From a virus: 29,164 nt of DNA. The stretch lies in IMG/VR virus record IMGVR_UViG_3300014962_000040, positions 631 to 29,794 of that record, one strand, 5' to 3'. Made by a program: the position numbers and the translations under genes. Below the pieces are notes generated by a model. The model was not told where the DNA came from and did no database searches. It saw nothing but the letters and a program-made list of their open reading frames with translations. Each line of letters opens with the position of its first letter. Position 1 is the stretch's first letter. Positions 4,306 to 11,022 of this stretch are shown here, piece by piece.

Positions 4306-5557
4306 GTTAAACTGGACTCTACTCCCTTGGCAGATTGAGTGTTGGCAAGATACTCATCGCTTTAAAGTCATTGCTGCTGGTAGACGTTGTGGTAAGTCTA
4401 ACTTTGCTATTAAACAACTGTTAGCACACGCTCTAGAGGCTCCTAAAGGTTCTGCAGTATTGTATGTAGCTCCTACCCTTGGACAGGCTAGACAGATTGC
4501 TTGGGATGCGTTACTGGATCAAGCTGGTGATCTGGTGAAGGGTAGCAACATTAACAATCTGGATATCACACTCACTAACGGAATTAAGATTCATGTCCGT
4601 TCTGGTGAAAACCCTGACAGCCTTCGTGGTTTGAAGTGTGCATTTGCTGTTATTGATGAAGCTGCCTTTATTAAAGAAGAAGTATGGACTAAGATTATTC
4701 GTCCTGCTCTGTCTGACTTAAAAGGTTCTGCTATCTTCATCTCTACTCCCGACGGTAGAAACTGGTTTTATGATATGTTTGCTTTAGGGCAAACTGGTGA
4801 AGATCATGATTGGAAAAGCTGGCATTTAACCACTTACGATAATCCTACAATTGATCCTAGTGAAATTGAAGCTGCAAAGCGTACACTGTCTAGTTGGGCT
4901 TTTAAGGTAGAGTTTGAATCCAGCTTTGACACTAGTGGTTCTGGTATCTTTAAAGAGGAATGGTTAAAATATGGTGAAGAACCGACTGATGGATCGTATT
5001 ACATTGCGTTTGACCTTGCTGGTTTTGCTGACGTTTCATCTGCTAATACCGCAGCTAAGAGAAGACTTGATAGAACGGCTATCGCAATTGTCAAAGTCAC
5101 GAACGATGGTAAATGGTTTGTAAAGAAGATTGAGTGTGGTCGCTGGAATATTGAGGAGACTGCTAATCGCATTCTCAAGAATGTAAAAGAATATCAGCCT
5201 ATCGGTGTTGGTGCTGAACGTGGTGCTCTAAAGAATGCTGTTCTGCCTTATCTGCAGGAACTTATGCGTAAGCAGAATGTATTCTTTTCTGTTCAAGACC
5301 TGACACATGGTAACAAGAAAAAGACTGACAGAATTACTTGGGCACTACAAGGTAGATTTGAACACGGTAACATTATTCTCAATGAAGACGAAGATTGGGA
5401 AGATTTAAAAGAAGAGTTACTTCTGTTTGGTGCTAAAGATATCCATGATGACTTAGTTGATGCTCTCAGCTACGTAGATCAGATGGCTATTAGCATTTAT
5501 AACGATGAAGTAGAGATTGATAATTGGGAACCTTTTGACTCAGTGAGTGGATACTAA
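4298..5557 (+). CDS. terL: Terminase large subunit (packaging ATPase-nuclease)
   Basis: A 419-residue motor that pumps DNA into the prohead and cuts the concatemer. ATPase motifs: Walker A GRRCGKS (28-34), Walker B ending FAVIDEAA with D120-E121, and coupling motif ISTP (148-151). RNase H-like nuclease residues: D239 in FDLA, E307 in GAERG, and D384/D385/D388 in HDDLVDAL. All key residues are present and the length is normal for compact large terminases of this type. It starts inside the small-subunit gene (ATGGCTGA overlap), so the two are coupled. Confidence 0.96.
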   Translation: MAELNWTLLPWQIECWQDTHRFKVIAAGRRCGKSNFAIKQLLAHALEAPKGSAVLYVAPTLGQARQIAWDALLDQAGDLVKGSNINNLDITLTNGIKIHVRSGENPDSLRGLKCAFAVIDEAAFIKEEVWTKIIRPALSDLKGSAIFISTPDGRNWFYDMFALGQTGEDHDWKSWHLTTYDNPTIDPSEIEAAKRTLSSWAFKVEFESSFDTSGSGIFKEEWLKYGEEPTDGSYYIAFDLAGFADVSSANTAAKRRLDRTAIAIVKVTNDGKWFVKKIECGRWNIEETANRILKNVKEYQPIGVGAERGALKNAVLPYLQELMRKQNVFFSVQDLTHGNKKKTDRITWALQGRFEHGNIILNEDEDWEDLKEELLLFGAKDIHDDLVDALSYVDQMAISIYNDEVEIDNWEPFDSVSGY

Positions 5558-5558
5558 T

Positions 5559-5816
5559 ATGGATAAAATGGATATGGAAGTTGAAATGCTTCCGCTTAAC
5601 TTCGACAAGATGATTCAAAACGAATATGTCTATGGCGAAATCAAGAAGATGTTTCAAGAGCCAGAACTGTCTCCTGAACAGTATCTTAAACTGGTCATGT
5701 GTGCCAAGAAGAATGGTATGAAAGACGGTGATCTGTTTATGGTTGAAAAAGAAGAATATGTCGGTTTCGATGAACTTGCCAATGGTGGCATGGAAGACTC
5801 TACTGAGGATATGTAA
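5559..5816 (+). CDS. Small acidic protein between terminase and portal
   Basis: An 85-residue protein using ATG 5559, one base after the terminase stop. Further in-frame ATGs at 5568 and 5574 are alternatives, and no clear ribosome site decides between them. It is Met/Glu/Asp/Lys rich with helical segments (FDKMIQNEYVYGEIKKMF, PEQYLKLVMCAKK) and joins the portal gene by TAATG. Proteins of this size are common here in podoviruses. Function unknown. Confidence 0.75.
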   Translation: MDKMDMEVEMLPLNFDKMIQNEYVYGEIKKMFQEPELSPEQYLKLVMCAKKNGMKDGDLFMVEKEEYVGFDELANGGMEDSTEDM

Positions 5817-7804
5817 TGTCTGAACTTGAAAAACAAATGACTGAAGAACAAGACAACGGCAAAGAGCTGGTAGAGTGGATTACTGCTCGTTGTGACGATT
5901 GGCGTGATTATCGTGATACCAATTACATGGATGATTGGGATCAATTTGAACGTTTCTGGCGTGGACAATACTCCTCAGAAGATCGTAATCGTGACTCAGA
6001 ACGTAGCCGTATCATCTCCCCAATGACGCTACAGGCTGTTGAGGCTTACACTGCTGAAATCGATGAAGCTGTTTTTGGTAGTGGTAACTTCTTTGACATC
6101 GAAGATAATTGGAATGACAAAGATAAGACCGATGTAGAAGTAATGAAAAATAATCTGACGTATGAGTTCAAGAAGAACAAGATGCGTTATGTTATGCAAG
6201 AAGTTGAACTACTGGCTGCTGTCTATGGTACTGGTATCGTAGAACTAACTGTTAAGGAAAAGGATGTAATGGCTCCGGCTACTCAGCCTATTCCGGGTAC
6301 TCAAATGGGTGCAGTCGGTGTAATGCAAAGCACTAAGTTCGTTGTAGAACCTAAAGCTGTTACTCCTCGTAACTTCTTGATTGATCCTAACGCTGATGAT
6401 GTAAACACTGCTCTTGGCTGTGCCATCGAGAAGTTTGTTTCTGTACATACAATCACTGAAGGTATTGAGAAAGGTATCTACAATCCTGTAGAAATCCAAA
6501 CTGCTCCTTCTGATTCTGAACTAGAGCCTTTCTATGAACCTAGCAACTATCAGAAAGACAAAGTAAAGATCCTGAAGTACTATGGCCTTGTTCCTAGAGA
6601 ATATCTGCGTAGAGCCTTGGGTGAAAAAGAAGCTGAAGAAGAAGGCGAATATGTTGATCTCTTTGAAAATTCCGCTGGAGATGACTTCAATGATCTGGTG
6701 GAAGCAATTGTCGTTATTGCTAATGACAACCAGTTACTGAAGGCTGAAGAAAACCCCTACATGATGAAGGATCGTCCTGTTGAGGCTTTCCGTTGTGATA
6801 TCGTTCCGGGCCGTTTCTGGGGTGTTGGTATCGTTGAGAAGGGTGCTAATATGCAGCGTGCCATTGACGGCCAGTTGCGTGCTCACCTTGATAACCTTGC
6901 TCTGACTACTGCTCCGATGATGGCTATTGATGCCACTAGAATGCCTCGTGGTGCTCAGTATAACATTCGTCCGGGCAAGACTATTCTGACTAACGGCAAT
7001 CCTAACGAAGTTATGATGCCTATGAAGTTTGGTCAGACCGATGCCGCTAATGCTGCTCAGGCTAGAGAATTTGAGCGTATGTTCCTGCAAGCTACTGGCA
7101 CTATGGATACTTCGCAATTCTCTGGTGGTATGCCTGATGGTGCTAAGACCGGCGCTGTGTCGATGATGCTTGGCACTATCTTGAAGAAGCATAAGCGCAC
7201 CATTACTACCTTCCAAGAGACGTTCCTGATCCCTCTAATCAACAAGATTGTCTATAGATATCAGCAATTCGATCCTGATAATTTTCCAGCACAGGATTTC
7301 ACGTTCTGCCCAACAGGTACACTCGGTGTAGTTGCAAGAGAAATCGAACAGGCTCAATTAGTGCAGCTTTTGCAAACAATGTCTCAAGAGTCACCAGCAT
7401 ATAATATTGTTTTGAAGGGTATTATTCAAAATAGTAATATTTCTTTTAGAGAACAGCTTATTGCTGAACTTCAACAAGCTATTGCACCATCGCCAGAGGC
7501 TCAACAGCTTCAACAACAGCAACAACAACTTGCACTTCAAAATGCACAACTTGATATGGCTAAGAAGGACGCTGAAGTTAAGAAATTGACTGCAGAAGCT
7601 CAAAAAGCAGCTGTTGAGACACAGCTTAAACCTGAAGAGTTGCGTGTTAAAGCAATTAGTTCATTGTCTAATAACCTAGATGCTGGCAACAGAGAGTTTG
7701 AACAAAGAGCAAAAATCGCGGATTTGATGCTTCGTGAAGAAGACCTAAAATCTAATGAGAGGATTGCTCAGCTTCAGATGATGAATAAACGCACTGGTAC
7801 TTGA
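5816..7804 (+). CDS. Portal protein (head-to-tail connector)
   Basis: A 662-residue protein forming the dodecameric ring through which DNA enters and leaves the capsid. The N-terminal region has the podovirus portal pattern DWDQFERFWRGQYSSEDR followed by RSRIISPMTLQAVE. The core contains FWGVGIVEKGANMQRAIDG and later SGGMPDGAKTGAV. The C-terminal 150 residues are a long Gln-rich helix (about 560-600, with a run of Gln encoded near 7500-7530) typical of the portal barrel and crown. The stop codon overlaps the -35 box of the next promoter. Confidence 0.9.
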   Translation: MSELEKQMTEEQDNGKELVEWITARCDDWRDYRDTNYMDDWDQFERFWRGQYSSEDRNRDSERSRIISPMTLQAVEAYTAEIDEAVFGSGNFFDIEDNWNDKDKTDVEVMKNNLTYEFKKNKMRYVMQEVELLAAVYGTGIVELTVKEKDVMAPATQPIPGTQMGAVGVMQSTKFVVEPKAVTPRNFLIDPNADDVNTALGCAIEKFVSVHTITEGIEKGIYNPVEIQTAPSDSELEPFYEPSNYQKDKVKILKYYGLVPREYLRRALGEKEAEEEGEYVDLFENSAGDDFNDLVEAIVVIANDNQLLKAEENPYMMKDRPVEAFRCDIVPGRFWGVGIVEKGANMQRAIDGQLRAHLDNLALTTAPMMAIDATRMPRGAQYNIRPGKTILTNGNPNEVMMPMKFGQTDAANAAQAREFERMFLQATGTMDTSQFSGGMPDGAKTGAVSMMLGTILKKHKRTITTFQETFLIPLINKIVYRYQQFDPDNFPAQDFTFCPTGTLGVVAREIEQAQLVQLLQTMSQESPAYNIVLKGIIQNSNISFREQLIAELQQAIAPSPEAQQLQQQQQQLALQNAQLDMAKKDAEVKKLTAEAQKAAVETQLKPEELRVKAISSLSNNLDAGNREFEQRAKIADLMLREEDLKSNERIAQLQMMNKRTGT

Positions 7805-7829
7805 CAAATGCTTTAAAATAGTGTATAAT
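7801..7829 (+). promoter_or_regulatory. Internal rightward sigma70 promoter
   Basis: Consensus TTGACA (7801-7806), 17-bp spacer, TATAAT (7824-7829). The -35 box overlaps the portal TGA. It would drive the HNH gene and the scaffold-capsid genes. Its spacer shares AAT, TAAAATA and a final TG with the promoter at 17615. Confidence 0.85.
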
Positions 7830-7848
7830 ATTAAGTAATAGAGTAAAA

Positions 7849-7905
7849 GAGCAGCCGTCATAAGCGGCCTTTCAACATTCCAAGGGTAATGTGCTCGAAA
7901 CCCTT
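7849..7905 (+). ncRNA. Folded leader with pseudoknot potential before the HNH gene
   Basis: The leader of the 7801 promoter can form a closing stem GAGCA (7849-7853) with TGCTC (7892-7896). Inside it are GCCG/CGGC (7854-7857 with 7865-7868) and ACATT/AATGT (7875-7879 with 7888-7892; one end base is shared with the closing stem). The loop AAGGGT (7882-7887) of the last hairpin is complementary to ACCCTT (7900-7905) just downstream, making an H-type pseudoknot possible close to the ribosome site at 7914-7920. No known riboswitch or ribozyme class recognised. Confidence 0.4.
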
Positions 7906-7925
7906 ATCTCTTGAAAGGAGATCTT

Positions 7926-8321
7926 ATGAAAAAGTGTTATAGCTGTGGCAAAACAAAGCCAAAATTAGAATTTGCTAAATGTAAAACAAAGAAAGATGGT
8001 TTACAATCTAATTGTAAATGTTGTAGAAAAGAATGGTATCAAAATAATAAAGAAAAAGTAAAAAATAGTCATTATAAATATAAATTTGGGATTAGTTCTG
8101 AAGAATATAATTCTAAACTTTTAAAACAAAATTTCTGTTGTGCTATTTGTGGAAAGCATACAACAGACAATAAAAGACGTTTAGTAGTAGATCATTGTCA
8201 TGCAACAAAGAAAGTAAGAGATTTATTGTGTGATAACTGTAATGTTCTATTAGGACACGCTAAAGACGATATAGAAATCTTACAAAAGGCAATTTCATAT
8301 CTAAAGGAACATAATGAATAA
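7926..8321 (+). CDS. HNH homing-type endonuclease (endonuclease VII-like)
   Basis: A 131-residue zinc-binding nuclease. I chose ATG 7926 because AAAGGAG (7914-7920) sits 5 nt upstream; a frame open from 7911 would start inside that site. The N-terminus has a zinc knuckle (C4, C7, then CKCC at 30-33). The catalytic part matches recombination endonuclease VII: C72-x2-C75, DHCH (89-92), C102-x2-C105, then N106 and G110. The gene is markedly AT-rich compared with its neighbours and overlaps the next gene by 8 bases. It lies between virion genes and is most likely a free-standing mobile endonuclease. Confidence 0.88.
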   Translation: MKKCYSCGKTKPKLEFAKCKTKKDGLQSNCKCCRKEWYQNNKEKVKNSHYKYKFGISSEEYNSKLLKQNFCCAICGKHTTDNKRRLVVDHCHATKKVRDLLCDNCNVLLGHAKDDIEILQKAISYLKEHNE

Positions 8322-8553
8322 TATAGATCGTGATCTACAAGAATATTATGAAAAACAGTTTGATATGTTTTCACATCCGGGCTGGAAAGACCTAGTAGAA
8401 GACCTACAACAATTATATGAAGCAGTAAATGATTTAGCTACTGTTGAAAATGTAGAAACACTTTACTTCCGAAAAGGGCAATGTGATGTGTTAAATCTCA
8501 TTTTTGATCGTAGACAGGCTTGTGAAAATGCGTGGAAAGACCTAAATGGCTAA
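8314..8553 (+). CDS. Small conserved virion-module protein
   Basis: A 79-residue acidic helical protein. The FSHPGWKDLVEDLQQLYEAV start and the later ETLYFRKGQCDVLNLI resemble a small protein often found between portal and scaffold in podoviruses. It overlaps the HNH gene before it and the zinc-ribbon gene after it by 8 bases each. Possibly a head-assembly factor; function unknown. Confidence 0.75.
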   Translation: MNNIDRDLQEYYEKQFDMFSHPGWKDLVEDLQQLYEAVNDLATVENVETLYFRKGQCDVLNLIFDRRQACENAWKDLNG

Positions 8554-8785
8554 ACGCATATACGAATTTGTTTGCGTTGGTGAGGATGCTCATTTGTTTG
8601 AGCAATACACCGATGAAAACAATAGATCCGTTATCTGCCCACACTGTGGAGAACTCAGCAATCGGATCGTTTCACCCGTTAGAAGCTCATTAGATGGCTG
8701 TTCAGGGGATTTCCCCGGCGCAGCTATGGCGTGGGAACGTAAACGGGCTGAAAAGCTCAAGATCGAGCGCAAAAAGAACTCCTAA
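8546..8785 (+). CDS. Zinc-ribbon (FmdB-like) small protein
   Basis: A 79-residue protein starting YEFVCVGEDAHLFEQY, then CPHCG (31-35 region), and ending with a basic helix (AWERKRAEKLKIERKK). This follows the FmdB-type zinc-ribbon layout common next to phage head genes, but the first knuckle keeps only one Cys, so metal binding may be incomplete. The DFPGAAMAWERKR C-terminus is typical of the phage versions. Role unknown; perhaps head assembly. Confidence 0.75.
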   Translation: MAKRIYEFVCVGEDAHLFEQYTDENNRSVICPHCGELSNRIVSPVRSSLDGCSGDFPGAAMAWERKRAEKLKIERKKNS

Positions 8786-8849
8786 TCCAGCGCCACTGGA
8801 CAACTAGGGTCAAAGTAACTCCTCGGCTATTCGCCGGAAAGGATCAAAT

Positions 8850-9656
8850 ATGGCTATTATTGAAGAACTGGATGAGAATGATTCGCAATCTCAACAAGAC
8901 TTTGGCAACGTAACTGAATCAGATAACGCACAGCAGGTAGAAACTCAATCTGCAGCACCTGAAGAAGTTAAAGAAGATATTCCAGAGAAATATAAAGGAA
9001 AATCGATTGCTGAAATCGCTAAGATGCACGAAGAAGCTGAAAAGCTTATTGGCAGACAGGCAAATGAGGTTGGAGAGCTAAGAAAGCTCACTGATGAGAT
9101 TCTTAAACAGCAACTCGCCAATGCACAGCCAAAGCAACAAGAACAAGCTCAAGAAGTAGACTTTTGGAGTGATCCAGATACCTACCTCAACAAGAAACTG
9201 GAAACACATCCAGACATTCTTGCAGCAAGACAGCTTCAGATGCAGACTAAAATGCAACAAACAGCAGCACTACTACAGAAGAATCATCCTGATTTCCAAG
9301 AAATTGCAGGCTCTTCTGATTTCCAAGATTGGGTGGCTAAATCTAAGGTGAGAACCCAACTCTATGTGCAAGCTGATAAGGATTTTGATTACGAAGCAGC
9401 AGATGAGCTTCTTTCTACTTACAAAGCCATTAATGGCCGTAAAGCAGAAGAAGGTCAGCAACAAGCTAAAGAATTGACTGCTTCCCGTCAAAAGCAACTG
9501 AAGGCCGCTACTGTCGATGCTGGAGGTGGTAATGAGACTTCTCGGAAGGTTTACCGAAGGGCTGATCTAATCCGTTTGAAGATGACCGATCCTGCACGTT
9601 ATGAAGCATTATCTGATGAGATTATGGCTGCATACGCTGAAGGAAGAGTCAAATAA
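8850..9656 (+). CDS. Capsid scaffolding protein
   Basis: A 268-residue, highly charged, Gln/Ala/Glu-rich helical protein that would template prohead assembly and then leave. It starts with an acidic disordered segment, has the IPEKYKGKSIAEIAKMH element followed by LIGRQANEVGELR that is typical of podovirus scaffolds, a long coiled-coil middle, and a basic C-terminal domain (SRKVYRRADLIRLK, MTDPARYEAL), probably the capsid-binding part. AAAGGA is about 7 nt before the ATG. A small hairpin (CGGC/GCCG, 8824-8836) lies just before that site. It directly precedes the capsid gene. Confidence 0.9.
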   Translation: MAIIEELDENDSQSQQDFGNVTESDNAQQVETQSAAPEEVKEDIPEKYKGKSIAEIAKMHEEAEKLIGRQANEVGELRKLTDEILKQQLANAQPKQQEQAQEVDFWSDPDTYLNKKLETHPDILAARQLQMQTKMQQTAALLQKNHPDFQEIAGSSDFQDWVAKSKVRTQLYVQADKDFDYEAADELLSTYKAINGRKAEEGQQQAKELTASRQKQLKAATVDAGGGNETSRKVYRRADLIRLKMTDPARYEALSDEIMAAYAEGRVK

Positions 9657-9687
9657 TAAAGCCTATTTTTAATTAAGGAGATTTACT

Positions 9688-10625
9688 ATGGCTAATACTC
9701 TGTCCGGCGCTAATGCCGTTACCGTAAGCGTTGCAAATAACTTCATCCCTGAAATTTGGAGTGATGAGATTGTTGCTGCTTACAAAAAGAATCTGGTTGC
9801 TGCTAACCTGATCAAGAAGATGAACTTCCGTGGCAAGAAGGGTGACACCGTTCACATTCCGGCTCCGGCTCGTGGTGCTGCTTCGGCTAAGGTTGCTGCT
9901 AACGCTGTTACGCTGATCGCTTCGACCAACACCGACATCGCTGTTCTGATCAACCAACACTACGAATACTCGAAGCTGATCGAAGACATCGCTGAAGTTC
10001 AGTCGCTGGCCTCGATGCGTCAGTTCTACACTGATGACGCTGGCTACGCTCTGGCTAAGCAAGTTGATAGCTCGGTTATCCAACTGGGTCGTGGTGTCAA
10101 CGGTGGTGATGGTACAGCCGACTACACCGGCGCTTATTCGGGTGCTGATGGTACGACTGCTTACACTGGCACTGCTGGTGCTCTAACCGATGCTGCTATC
10201 CGCCGCTCGATTCAGCGTCTGGATGACAACGATGTCCCGATGGATGGTCGTTTCCTGATCGTTCCGCCGTCGAGCCGTAACACGCTGATGGGTCTGGCTC
10301 GTTACACCGAGCAAGCCTTCGTTGGTGAAGTTGGTTCGGCTAACACCATCCGCAACGGCGAAATCGGCAATCTGTACGGTATCCCTGTGTTCGTTTCGTC
10401 GAACGCTGACACCGCTACTGGCTCGGCTCGTATCTGCCTGCTGGCTCATAAGGACTTCGCTGTTCTGGTTGAGCAACAAGGCATTCGCAGCCAATCGCAA
10501 TACAAACCCGTGCTCAAACGCAGTACAAGCAAGAGTTCCTCGGCACTCTGTTCACTTCGGACACCATCTATGGTGTGAAGGAACTCAGAGATGGATCGGC
10601 AGTGGCTCTTGCGGTCCCGGCCTAA
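9688..10625 (+). CDS. Major capsid protein, read in two frames (-1 break near 10506)
   Basis: HK97-fold shell protein. AAGGAGAT precedes the ATG at 9688. The start frame runs to 10578 (296 residues), but its last 23 residues are meaningless (PVLKRSTSKSSS). The typical capsid C-terminus (TQYKQEFLGTLFTSDTIYGV then ALAVPA) lies in the -1 frame and stops at 10625, just before a terminator. Joined near the AAACCC at 10504-10509 it gives about 312 residues. No classical slippery heptamer is seen. A near-repeat, CGCAATACAA (10496) and CGCAGTACAA (10519), is offset by 23 rather than 24 bases, suggesting one base is missing. Either a sequence error or real mutation, or less likely programmed frameshifting. 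GC content and codon use (TCG, CTG) differ from neighbours. Confidence 0.9.
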
Positions 10626-10634
10626 GTAGTAACT

Positions 10635-10666
10635 GGAGTGGACTCTTCGGAGTCCTCTCCTTTATT
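10635..10666 (+). terminator. Rho-independent terminator after the capsid gene
   Basis: GGAG-t-GGACTC (10635-10645), loop TTCG, then GAGTCC-t-CTCC (10650-10660), followed by TTTATT. This is ten base pairs with one T-T mismatch and an extra-stable UUCG loop. It lies 9 bases after the -1 frame stop, supporting 10625 as the true end of the capsid gene. The short T-tract may allow partial read-through. Confidence 0.85.
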
Positions 10667-10705
10667 GGGTGCATTCAAGTAGTGTACCAAACAAAGGAGA
10701 CTAAG

Positions 10706-10975
10706 GTGATTAAAAAAGGTAAAGAGACATTTGCTGGTTATAATAAACCAAAAAGAACACCTAATCACCCAACTAAATCTCATGCCGTTTTGGCTAAAGA
10801 AGGTGATAAAGAGAAGTTAATCAGATTTGGGCAGCAAGGTGTCAAAGGCGCTGGTGCTAATCCTAAAACTGCATCAGAAAAAGCAAGACAGAAAAGCTTC
10901 AAGGCCAGACACGCTGAGAATATTGCTAAAGGTAAAATGTCAGCCGCTTATTGGGCAGATAAGGTGAAATGGTAA
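10706..10975 (+). CDS. Small basic head-associated protein (GTG start)
   Basis: An 89-residue protein from GTG 10706, with AAAGGAGA 5 nt upstream. A longer open frame reaches back to 10322 but overlaps the capsid gene out of frame, so I reject the extension. Very Lys-rich. The spaced pattern IRFGQQG ... KARQKSFKARHAEN ... SAAYWADKVKW matches a small phage protein family with an RFG-x-KSFRARH-x-YW-W signature often coded near capsid genes. Role unknown; perhaps a head decoration or nucleic-acid-binding protein. Confidence 0.8.
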   Translation: MIKKGKETFAGYNKPKRTPNHPTKSHAVLAKEGDKEKLIRFGQQGVKGAGANPKTASEKARQKSFKARHAENIAKGKMSAAYWADKVKW

Positions 10976-11022
10976 AGAAAACAACTGTTGCTTCAAAGAA
11001 AACTAAAAAGGAAGCTAAGTAA
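10969..11022 (+). CDS. Possible 17-residue Lys-rich peptide
   Basis: ATG 10969 overlaps the previous stop (ATGGTAA) and the TAA overlaps the next ATG (TAATG), so it fits exactly between two genes. The peptide is MVKKTTVASKKTKKEAK. An AAGGTGA motif lies about 3 nt before the ATG. It could be a real peptide or only a translational link; weak evidence. Confidence 0.35.
   Translation: MVKKTTVASKKTKKEAK

Noticed and set aside
6734-7216. 160-codon minus frame inside the portal gene
   Set aside because: Ser/His/Arg-rich antisense shadow without a ribosome site; portal coding in the plus frame is unambiguous.
7830-7925. Group I intron around the first HNH gene
   Set aside because: Portal and the following gene are both intact with normal junctions, so nothing is interrupted; the folded leader is too short for an intron core.
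10322-10705. N-terminal part of a 217-codon plus frame overlapping the capsid gene
   Set aside because: It is out of frame with strong capsid coding signal. Only the portion from GTG 10706, after a good ribosome site, reads as a real protein.
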